Shown one piece after another: positions 6,916-12,460 of a DNA stretch of 12,460 nucleotides; position 1 is the first letter of the stretch, and the number at the start of each line of letters is the position of its first letter. The notes under the pieces were generated by a model. That model worked only from the letters and a program-made list of their open reading frames with translations, ran no database searches and was not told the DNA's origin. Made by a program: the position numbers and the translations under genes. This DNA comes from Paracoccaceae bacterium (GTDB taxonomy: Bacteria; Pseudomonadota; Alphaproteobacteria; Rhodobacterales; Rhodobacteraceae): assembly GCA_007134805.1 (NCBI GenBank), contig SLKB01000407.1, positions 1 through 12,460 on the forward strand, written 5' to 3'.

Positions 6916-7623
6916 TCAGATCTCGGGCGCGGCGATGGTGGCGGTCGAATGGCCTTTCGGGCGCATCTCGGCCTGGCGACCTTCTGCCACGAAGATCACA
7001 TGCTCGGCCCCATGCGTGACCAGATCGCCCATCCGTTCGATGTTCTTTGCGATGAAGATATAGTGCAGGCAGGGCGTGATGTTGCGCGGATCTTCCATCA
7101 TATGCGTGATGAACTCGCGAAAGAGCGCATTGGTCATGTCATCGACCTCGACATCGCGGGTGATCACATCGCGCGCAAGCTCGACATCGAGCCGGGCGAA
7201 CGCGTCGAGCATTTCCTTGAGCATCTGTCCCACAAGTCGCGCCTGGCGACGCAGCGCGCCAGCGGCCCCGTCGATCACGGGCGCGTTCACCAGAACCGGC
7301 ACGCGCTTGGCCATGTTCTTGGCGTAATCGGCCAGCCGCTCCAACTCGCCGGCCATCTTCAGGACGGCAACCGACGCGCGCAGATCATCCGCTTGCGGCT
7401 GGCGCAGTGCGAGAAGCCGAACGACGGCCTTGCTGATGTCTTCCTCGCTGGCGTCGATGTCGCGGTCGCCCTGCACGACTTTCGCAGCCAGTTCCTCATC
7501 GCGCTGTTCCAGCGCGGACGACGCCGATATGAGCGCCGCCTCGACCATGCCGCCCATGGTCAGCACTTTCAAGCGGATCTCTTCCAGATCTCGATCGAAC
7601 GCGGAAAGCGTATGTGGTTTCAT
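6916..7623 (-). CDS. phoU: phosphate transport system regulator PhoU
   Basis: PhoU passes the phosphate status of the PstSCAB transporter to the PhoR kinase and keeps the Pho regulon off when phosphate is plentiful. The 235-residue protein has the usual two three-helix bundles; typical motifs are FDRDLEEIRLKVLTMGGMVE near the N-terminus, LERLADYAKNMAKR in the first half and the matching NIERMGDLVTHGAEHVIF in the second, where acidic residues bind metal ions. I chose the ATG at 7623, since AGAGGA lies eight bases upstream; an in-frame ATG at 7647 would place that ribosome binding site inside the gene. phoB follows after 7 bp. A PHO box lies 41-58 bp upstream. The usual pst genes are absent here: radA, divergent, takes their place. 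Confidence 0.95.
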   Translation of the reverse strand: MKPHTLSAFDRDLEEIRLKVLTMGGMVEAALISASSALEQRDEELAAKVVQGDRDIDASEEDISKAVVRLLALRQPQADDLRASVAVLKMAGELERLADYAKNMAKRVPVLVNAPVIDGAAGALRRQARLVGQMLKEMLDAFARLDVELARDVITRDVEVDDMTNALFREFITHMMEDPRNITPCLHYIFIAKNIERMGDLVTHGAEHVIFVAEGRQAEMRPKGHSTATIAAPEI

Positions 7624-7647
7624 GTGCCTGTTCCTCTTTTCGGACAA

Positions 7648-7681
7648 GATGTAGCCTTGCTATGTGACAGAAGCATGACAA
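7648..7681 (-). promoter_or_regulatory. PHO box and promoter for phoU-phoB
   Basis: On the minus strand 7681 to 7664 read TTGTCATGCTTCTGTCAC: two 7-bp half-sites (TTGTCAT and CTGTCAC) separated by 4 bases, an 11-bp repeat as in the PhoB consensus CTGTCAT-N4-CTGTCA(T/C). Ten bases further, TACATC (7653-7648) can serve as a -10 element, the spacing known from E. coli pho promoters where the PHO box replaces the -35. This indicates positive autoregulation of phoU-phoB. More TTGTC-like copies occur further upstream, to about 7708, but out of the 11-bp phase. Confidence 0.75.
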
Positions 7682-7763
7682 GGCGCAAGTCAACAGGACA
7701 AGGACAAAGACGCACTGCCCCTTAGGGTAGCCGGCCTGCGTGAGGGGGCGGCCGTTCCAGTGC

Positions 7764-7792
7764 TTGCACCCCGCGCAGCAGCTTGACATAAA
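7764..7792 (+). promoter_or_regulatory. candidate radA promoter giving a leaderless mRNA
   Basis: TTGCAC (7764-7769, 3 of 6) and CATAAA (7787-7792, 4 of 6) are 17 bp apart. The -10 ends five bases before the radA ATG, so the transcript would start at or one base from the A of the ATG. The lack of a ribosome binding site at radA agrees with this. Another promoter further upstream cannot be ruled out. Confidence 0.35.
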
Positions 7793-7797
7793 CGCGC

Positions 7798-9156
7798 ATG
7801 GCCAAGGCGCTCGCCCAGTTCAGTTGCACAGCATGCGGGGCGGTCCATCGCAAATGGGCCGGGCGATGCGATGCGTGCGGGGCCTGGAACAGCATCATCG
7901 AGGACGTGCCGATCACCCCTGGGCCCGGAGTGCGGCCGGGCAAGGGGCGACGCATCGCACTCTCGACCCTCGCCACGACTGAACCGCCGCCCCCGCGCAA
8001 GGGCTCGGGGTTTGCGGAGCTCGATCGTGTCCTCGGGGGCGGGCTTGTCGCGGCGTCCGCGATCCTCGTGGGCGGGGATCCCGGCATCGGAAAATCGACC
8101 CTGCTGCTGCAAGCCGTCTCAGCTTTCGCCCGAAAGGGATTGAAATGTATATACGTTTCCGGTGAGGAAGCGGCGGCGCAAGTGCGCCTTCGGGCCCACA
8201 GGCTCGGCCTTCAGGAGGCGCCGGTGCAGTTGGCTGCAGAGACGCATCTGCGCGACATCATCGCGACAATCGAGGCAGAGACCCCCGATCTGGTCGTGAT
8301 CGACTCGATCCAGACCATGTGGCTCGACACGGTGGAGTCCGCGCCCGGATCCGTCGCGCAGGTCCGCGCGACGGCGCATGAGCTTGTCAGTTTCGCCAAA
8401 CGGCGCGGGCTGGCGGTGATCCTGGTGGGGCATGTAACTAAGGAAGGCCAAATCGCAGGCCCTCGCGTTGTCGAGCACATGGTCGATACCGTGCTCTATT
8501 TCGAGGGGGAGCGTGGGCATCAGTTCCGCATCCTGCGCGCGGTGAAGAACCGCTTTGGTCCTGCGGATGAAATCGGCGTGTTCGAGATGACCGGCACCGG
8601 GCTTGCCGAAGTTGTGAACCCTTCGGCACTGTTCCTGTCCGAACGCGGCGCACCTGCCCCGGGATCGGTCGTCTTCGCGGGCATCGAGGGCACGCGTCCG
8701 GTCCTGACCGAGATCCAGGCGTTGGTGGCCAGTTCCACTCTGGGCACGCCACGGCGCACAGTGGTCGGGCTTGATTCGGCGCGGCTGTCGACGATTCTCG
8801 CCGTGCTCGAGGCGCGCTGCGGCATCCCCTTCGCGGGCATGGATGTGTTTCTCAATGTCGCGGGCGGGCTGCGCGTGGCCGAGCCCGCTGCCGACCTCGC
8901 CGTGGCCTGCGCGCTGTTGTCCTCGCGCGAGCATATCGCCCTTCCTTCAGATCTGGTGGTTTTCGGAGAGATCAGCCTTTCCGGCGCGCTGCGTCCGGTC
9001 AGCCAGACCGAAAACAGGTTGAAAGAGGCACAAAAACTTGGTTTCTGCAGAGCGATCGCACCGCGGCTGGCCAAGCCTGCCGCCTTGCCGGGGATTGAGT
9101 TGCACCAGATGCCTGATTTGACCGAGGTCGTCGGGCGATTTTTTGGCGCGGGCTGA
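7798..9156 (+). CDS. radA: DNA repair protein RadA
   Basis: RecA-related branch-migration factor that helps process recombination intermediates. The 452 residues show the full family order: an N-terminal zinc finger (C10, C13, C24, C27, in CTACG and CDACG), a RecA-like ATPase with Walker A GGDPGIGKST at 92-101 and Walker B VVIDS at 166-170, the RadA-specific KNRFG motif at 250-254, and a C-terminal Lon-like domain from about 275, which in RadA has no protease function. The start is well fixed: a TAA in the same frame lies only 7-9 bases upstream of the ATG. There is no evident ribosome binding site, unlike cvpA behind it. cvpA follows after 24 bp, probably in one operon. Confidence 0.97.
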   Translation: MAKALAQFSCTACGAVHRKWAGRCDACGAWNSIIEDVPITPGPGVRPGKGRRIALSTLATTEPPPPRKGSGFAELDRVLGGGLVAASAILVGGDPGIGKSTLLLQAVSAFARKGLKCIYVSGEEAAAQVRLRAHRLGLQEAPVQLAAETHLRDIIATIEAETPDLVVIDSIQTMWLDTVESAPGSVAQVRATAHELVSFAKRRGLAVILVGHVTKEGQIAGPRVVEHMVDTVLYFEGERGHQFRILRAVKNRFGPADEIGVFEMTGTGLAEVVNPSALFLSERGAPAPGSVVFAGIEGTRPVLTEIQALVASSTLGTPRRTVVGLDSARLSTILAVLEARCGIPFAGMDVFLNVAGGLRVAEPAADLAVACALLSSREHIALPSDLVVFGEISLSGALRPVSQTENRLKEAQKLGFCRAIAPRLAKPAALPGIELHQMPDLTEVVGRFFGAG

Positions 9157-9180
9157 GCACCGCGCGCGAAGGAGAGAAGC

Positions 9181-9732
9181 ATGGAAGGTTTCACGATTGT
9201 CGACGCGGGCGTCGCTGTCGTCATCCTCGTTTCGGGGATCCTCGCGTATTCGCGCGGCTTCATGCGTGAAACCCTTGCGATTCTCGGCTGGATCGCGGCC
9301 GCAATCCTCGCCTTCCTACTGGCGCCGGCGGTCCAGCCACTGGTGCGCGAGATCCCCTATGTCGGTGATTTTCTGGGGGACAGTTGTGAATTGACCGTGA
9401 TCGCCGCCTTTGCGGTCGTCTTCGCGGTGGTCCTTGTGCTGGCCTCGCTGTTCACGCCGCTCTTTTCGTCGCTGGTGCGGAACTCGGCGCTGGGGGGAAT
9501 CGATCAGGGGGCCGGCTTCCTGTTCGGGATCGCGCGGGGCATGTTGCTTGTGGCAATTGCGCTTCTTGTTTTCGAACGCGCGGTTCCCGTCGGGACTGTA
9601 CCGGCGGTTGAAACCTCGCGTTCCGCCGCAGTCTTCGCCCAGTTCTCCGGAAATCTTGGCGATGCTGTGCCGGAAGATGCGCCAAACTGGCTCGTGCAGC
9701 GCTATGAGGAACTCGTTTCAGGCTGTCGTTGA
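9181..9732 (+). CDS. cvpA: CvpA family membrane protein
   Basis: A 183-residue inner-membrane protein of the CvpA (colicin V production) family, known in E. coli as the gene in front of purF; its molecular role is still unclear, with links to envelope homeostasis. Four membrane helices are likely at about 7-22, 31-49, 71-92 and 111-130. Conserved motifs are SRGFMRE at 24-30 and GGIDQGAGFLFGIARG at 105-120. The last 50 residues are soluble. The ribosome binding site AAGGAGAG is strong and correctly spaced. The gene lies between radA (24 bp upstream) and purF (78 bp downstream); the cvpA-purF pair is widely conserved in proteobacteria. Confidence 0.93.
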   Translation: MEGFTIVDAGVAVVILVSGILAYSRGFMRETLAILGWIAAAILAFLLAPAVQPLVREIPYVGDFLGDSCELTVIAAFAVVFAVVLVLASLFTPLFSSLVRNSALGGIDQGAGFLFGIARGMLLVAIALLVFERAVPVGTVPAVETSRSAAVFAQFSGNLGDAVPEDAPNWLVQRYEELVSGCR

Positions 9733-9810
9733 GCACAGTGTCGCGATGGGGCGTGACAGGCCCGGCGGGATGCTTTATGGGGTCATCAACCGCGACGACC
9801 AGCGAGTTGC

Positions 9811-11268
9811 ATGATGCTCAGCCACCCGTTCGACGATGACAAACTGCGCGAAGAGTGTGGGGTGTTTGGCTGTATCGGCCTTGAGGATGCGGCGAATTTC
9901 GTAGCGCTCGGCCTCCATGCGTTGCAGCATCGCGGGCAGGAAGCAGGCGGCATCATCACGCATCACCCGGACTCGGGCTTCCATTCTGCGCACCGCTTTG
10001 GGCTCGTGCGCGACAACTTTACCAAATTCGGTGTGATCGAGGGGCTTCCGGGCGAGATCGGGATCGGCCATGTGCGCTACTCGACAGCCGGATCGAAGGG
10101 CGCCACTCAGATCCGCGATGTGCAGCCATTCTTCGGCGAATTCGCGATGGGCGGCGCCGCGCTCGCGCATAACGGCAACATCACCAATGCCGTGTCGATC
10201 CGTCGGGAGTTGATTGAGCGGGGCTCGATCTTTCAGTCAAGCTCCGACAGCGAGTGCCTGATCCATCTGATGGCGCGATCCTTTCAGAAGACCATCCCCG
10301 AGCGGATGAAGGATGCGTTGCGCCGGGCCGAGGGCGCGTTTTCCATTGTGGCGATGACACGCACGAAACTGATCGGTGTACGCGATCCTCTGGGTGTGCG
10401 TCCGCTGGTGCTGGGTCAGTTGGGAACGGGCTGGGTGCTGGCCTCCGAGACCTGCGCGCTCGACATCATAGGCGCCGAGTTTATCCGCGAGATCGAACCG
10501 GGCGAGATGGTCGTGATCAGCGACAAGGGTGTCGAGAGCATGCGCCCGTTCGGGCCGCAAAAGCCGCGCTTCTGCGTGTTCGAGCATGTCTATTTCTCGC
10601 GCCCGGACAGCTTTTTCGGTGGCCGGTCGGTTTATGAGACGCGCCGCCAGATCGGCGTCGAACTCGCTCGGGAGGCGCCAGTGGATGCCGATCTCGTCTG
10701 TCCTGTGCCCGACAGTGGCACACCGGCCGCGATCGGCTACAGCCAGGAATCGGGTATTCAGTTCGCGCTGGGCATCACCCGCAACCAGTATATGGGCCGC
10801 ACGTTCATCGAGCCGAGCCAGCAGATCCGGTCGATGGGCGTGCGGCTGAAACTGAACGTCAATCGCGCGCTGATCCGGGGCAAGCGGATCATTCTGGTCG
10901 ACGATTCGGTGGTGCGGGGCACGACCAGCCAGAAGATCAAGGAAATGATCCTCGAGGCCGGGGCAGCGGAAGTGCATTTCCGCATCGCCTCGCCACCGAC
11001 CGCATGGCCCTGTTTCTACGGTGTGGACACGCCGGAACGCGACAAGTTGCTCGCGGCTCACATGACCGAGGACGAGATGCGCGACCACATCGGGGTCGAC
11101 TCGCTCGCCTTTGTGTCGCTCGACGGGCTTTACCGCGCGGCTGGCGAGCCGGGCGGGCGCAACCATGCCTGCCCGCAGTATTGCGATGCATGTTTTTCAG
11201 GCGAATATCCGGTCGCGCCCCACGACATGATCGAGCGTGGCTTCACACCTAAAGCTGCGGCGGAATAG
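9811..11268 (+). CDS. purF: amidophosphoribosyltransferase PurF, [4Fe-4S] type
   Basis: Catalyses the first committed step of purine synthesis: PRPP and glutamine give 5-phosphoribosylamine. The N-terminal glutaminase domain starts at C16 in EECGVFGC, after a propeptide of 15 residues that is cleaved in the mature enzyme. The C-terminal phosphoribosyltransferase domain has the PRPP loop VDDSVVRGTT at 363-372. Cysteines C255, C401, C458 and C461 fall where Bacillus-type PurF binds its [4Fe-4S] cluster, which the E. coli enzyme lacks; this points to an oxygen-labile enzyme. The 485-residue length is normal. Two adjacent ATGs (9811, 9814) are possible starts, with only a weak GAG as ribosome binding site; an in-frame TGA at 9754 limits the upstream extension. 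A hairpin terminator follows 24 bp after the stop. Confidence 0.97.
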   Translation: MMLSHPFDDDKLREECGVFGCIGLEDAANFVALGLHALQHRGQEAGGIITHHPDSGFHSAHRFGLVRDNFTKFGVIEGLPGEIGIGHVRYSTAGSKGATQIRDVQPFFGEFAMGGAALAHNGNITNAVSIRRELIERGSIFQSSSDSECLIHLMARSFQKTIPERMKDALRRAEGAFSIVAMTRTKLIGVRDPLGVRPLVLGQLGTGWVLASETCALDIIGAEFIREIEPGEMVVISDKGVESMRPFGPQKPRFCVFEHVYFSRPDSFFGGRSVYETRRQIGVELAREAPVDADLVCPVPDSGTPAAIGYSQESGIQFALGITRNQYMGRTFIEPSQQIRSMGVRLKLNVNRALIRGKRIILVDDSVVRGTTSQKIKEMILEAGAAEVHFRIASPPTAWPCFYGVDTPERDKLLAAHMTEDEMRDHIGVDSLAFVSLDGLYRAAGEPGGRNHACPQYCDACFSGEYPVAPHDMIERGFTPKAAAE

Positions 11269-11292
11269 GCGCGCTCTTCCTCGCCAACCTAA

Positions 11293-11317
11293 AAAGGCGC
11301 GCCCAAGGCGCGCCTTT
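11293..11317. terminator. bidirectional intrinsic terminator between purF and bioY
   Basis: A perfect 11-bp stem AAAGGCGCGCC (11293-11303) and GGCGCGCCTTT (11307-11317) with a 3-base loop lies between the convergent genes. On the minus strand the stem ends in five T, so it is a good terminator for bioY; on the plus strand it ends in three T for purF. Confidence 0.88.
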
Positions 11318-11339
11318 GATCCTTGATACGGACGGAGGA

Positions 11340-11915
11340 TCAGCCGAGACGCGATCTCAGTGCGGCCCAGGCGCCGGTGACGATCAGCGCAGCCACGGCC
11401 GATTTGACCAGCCCGCCCAATTGGAACGGTGCGGCACCGGCCCAGATCGCGGCCTGCAGATCAAGCGGCGTTATCGTCCAGAGCCACAGCACGCCCGGCA
11501 CGAACAGCAAAAGCGCAGGGATGAGGGCCGCTGCAAAGAGCCGCAGGAACCCGCGGTTCAACCCACGCTCGACAAGATAGCCCGTCGCCCAAGCCATCAG
11601 TACGAACCCGGCCAGAAAACCGCCTGTCGGGCCTAGCGCATAGGCCGCGCCTGCGGCCCCGCCGGCAAAGACCGGGAACCCCATCAAACCCTGCCCGAGA
11701 TAGACCACAAGTGTCGCCGCCGCGAGCCGTGCCCCGTAAGTCAGCCCGATGAGCGAAATCGCCAGGGTCTGCAATGTCATTGGGACCGGATACATCGGCA
11801 CACTTATCTGTGCCGACATCGCAACAAGAACCGAGCCGAACAGCACCATCGCGACCTTGCGCAGGATCGTGTCGTTGCCGCCCAGCGCGGTGACCAGAGG
11901 AATCGTCTGAGCCAT
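11340..11915 (-). CDS. bioY: biotin transporter substrate-capture protein BioY
   Basis: S component of an ECF-type biotin importer: a hydrophobic membrane protein that binds biotin with high affinity. The 191 residues form about six membrane helices. Family motifs are VPMTLQTLA at 44-52 and the glycine-rich GPTGGFLAGF at 95-104, preceded by a GFPVFAGG segment. The ribosome binding site on the minus strand is strong (AAAGGGGGG). No bioM or bioN (ATPase and partner) genes are next to it, so this may be a solitary BioY, a form known to work in some bacteria, or the partners may lie elsewhere. A well-spaced promoter is visible upstream; no BioR-type palindrome (TTAT-N2-ATAA) is seen. Confidence 0.95.
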   Translation of the reverse strand: MAQTIPLVTALGGNDTILRKVAMVLFGSVLVAMSAQISVPMYPVPMTLQTLAISLIGLTYGARLAAATLVVYLGQGLMGFPVFAGGAAGAAYALGPTGGFLAGFVLMAWATGYLVERGLNRGFLRLFAAALIPALLLFVPGVLWLWTITPLDLQAAIWAGAAPFQLGGLVKSAVAALIVTGAWAALRSRLG

Positions 11916-11947
11916 CAGGCCCCCCTTTCGCCAAAACCATCGGAATT

Positions 11948-11976
11948 CTTATGCTATGCGATCCCGGCCATGACAA
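11948..11976 (-). promoter_or_regulatory. candidate bioY promoter
   Basis: On the minus strand TTGTCA (11976-11971, 5 of 6) and CATAAG (11953-11948, 4 of 6) are exactly 17 bp apart. The expected transcript starts around 11941, giving a leader of about 25 bases that contains the strong ribosome binding site. Confidence 0.5.
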
Positions 11977-12165
11977 GAGCGCTGTCAGTCCACCGCAAGG
12001 TCAAGGTCTTGCACGAGACCCGGCGAAAACCTTGACGCAGCGTACAAGACAGAATATCCGACAAGATCAGTAGGAAATGAGCGCATGTGCGAGTTGGGGC
12101 GGTCTTGCCGGACTATCGGGATCCTCGCCCTGCCTGGATCTGAAACAAAGTCTTTTGGAGCCTTC
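11977..12165. other. intergenic region with inverted repeat and tandem hexamer
   Basis: This stretch upstream of the bioY promoter holds no recognisable gene. It contains a tandem hexamer AAGGTC-AAGGTC (11997-12008) and an 8-bp perfect inverted repeat GTCAAGGT (12000-12007) / ACCTTGAC (12029-12036), inside which GGTCT (12005-12009) can alternatively pair with AGACC (12016-12020). A plus-strand promoter-like pair, TTGACG (12032-12037) and TATCCG, is spaced 17 bp. A 30-codon open frame (12077-12169) is possible but its ribosome binding site is too close to the ATG. Confidence 0.4.
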
Positions 12166-12330
12166 ATGAATGTCTGTCGCGCCTCCATCCTCTCGGTGAC
12201 GGTCTGTGCTGCAACGCCGAAGCTCGCGGCGCAGACGGTGAACTCTGGCGGCAGCGAAGCGCGCGCCGCGCCGATCCTCCAGCCCGTCCCCCGAGCCACC
12301 GGCGCAGCCCCCAAGCTGCCGCCAGGATGA
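12166..12330 (+). CDS. possible small protein of 54 residues, unknown
   Basis: A short open frame that I do not recognise. It begins MNVCRASILSVTVC and ends in an Ala/Pro-rich tail, with a moderately hydrophobic segment at about residues 6-16 that could be a weak signal peptide. Support for translation: GGAG at 12157-12160 lies five bases before the ATG, and most codons end in G or C, as in the real genes here. The ATG overlaps the stop of a preceding 30-codon frame (ATGA). Against it: the protein has no known motif, and GC-rich non-coding DNA can give the same bias. It could also be a decayed gene remnant. Confidence 0.3.
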   Translation: MNVCRASILSVTVCAATPKLAAQTVNSGGSEARAAPILQPVPRATGAAPKLPPG

Positions 12331-12395
12331 CGTTTTTGGCCTTGTTCGTGGGCGTCGTGTTGCGCAATGACAGAAGGGCCGATTGAGAGATCAAT

Positions 12396-12460
12396 ATGAA
12401 CGAAATGCCCAAGACACCGAATATCCTCAGCTTCAAGATGCCGGCCGAGGCCTCGCCCCT
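12396..12460 (+). CDS. N-terminal fragment of an unidentified protein
   Basis: An ATG at 12396 with GAGAG seven to eleven bases upstream opens a frame that runs off the right edge; 21 full codons are seen, with the segment ILSFKMPAEASP at residues 10-21. The FKMPAE part recalls the beginning of agmatine deiminase / peptidylarginine deiminase family proteins, which often start with an FxMPAEW-x-PH pattern. The fit is incomplete: the tryptophan is Ala and the codon after the proline begins CT, so a Leu stands where the conserved His would be. The function is therefore left open. Confidence 0.5.
   Translation, partial: MNEMPKTPNILSFKMPAEASP

Noticed and set aside
7624..7647. PhoU start eight codons further upstream
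   Set aside because: The AGAGGA ribosome binding site would then be inside the gene; the ATG at 7623 has it at the right distance.
6910..7725. 271-codon plus-strand open frame opposite phoU
   Set aside because: Shadow of phoU; it would span the PHO box and has no recognisable domain.
8119..8934. 271-codon minus-strand frame opposite radA
   Set aside because: Shadow of radA, whose motifs are complete on the other strand.
10237..11166. 309-codon minus-strand frame opposite purF
   Set aside because: Shadow of purF, which has all its catalytic motifs.
11948..11957. BioR operator upstream of bioY
   Set aside because: TTATGCTATG has only the left half of the TTAT-N2-ATAA palindrome; the bases fit better as a -10 element on the minus strand.
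11985..12314. 109-codon minus-strand frame upstream of bioY
   Set aside because: It needs a TTG start; its 3' part has many A/T-ending codons unlike neighbouring genes, and no family is recognised.
12164..12436. 90-codon minus-strand frame with a hydrophobic start
   Set aside because: Also needs a TTG start, turns into Arg/Ser-rich sequence typical of shadow frames, and overlaps the plus-strand gene start.
1..12460. Hidden mobile element, defence system or CRISPR array
   Set aside because: Every long stretch is explained by core metabolic or repair genes; no transposase, integrase, direct-repeat array or tRNA-flanked insertion was seen.

Overview
The window is ordinary GC-rich chromosomal DNA of an alphaproteobacterium, most likely Rhodobacterales (Roseobacter/Paracoccus/Rhodobacter type). 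The identification rests on protein character and gene neighbourhoods: ccmI overlapping ruvX with a DUF1289 gene, radA-cvpA-purF in a row, and a phoU-phoB pair. This is inference from family knowledge; no search was run. I see no CRISPR array, insertion sequence, phage gene, rRNA or tRNA.

Layout. Positions 1-3896 are all on the minus strand. In transcription order they hold ccmI (cytochrome c maturation), ruvX (overlapping ccmI by one base), a small DUF1289 Cys-motif protein, a Tat-exported family 5 substrate-binding protein, and the first 14 codons of a DppB-like permease of the same ABC importer. Positions 4061-4997 are on the plus strand: an unrecognised 62-residue single-helix membrane protein and the iron superoxide dismutase sodB. 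Positions 5028-7623 are minus: phoU, phoB and a YbdK-type carboxylate-amine ligase, with a good PHO box in front of phoU. Positions 7798-11268 are plus: radA, cvpA and purF. Positions 11340-11915 are minus: bioY. The last 480 bases hold the bioY promoter, an inverted repeat, possible tiny ORFs, and the start of an unidentified plus-strand gene that runs off the window.

The genes serve housekeeping roles: cytochrome c assembly, DNA repair, peptide-type uptake, superoxide defence, phosphate control, recombination, purine synthesis and biotin uptake. I found no convincing new multi-gene system. The best second-look items are regulatory: an 18-bp PHO box on a phoU-phoB unit that has no pst genes next to it and is followed by a ligase gene; a radA start whose layout suggests a leaderless mRNA; two perfect operator-like palindromes, upstream of the ABC importer and upstream of ccmI; and a small membrane protein gene next to sodB.
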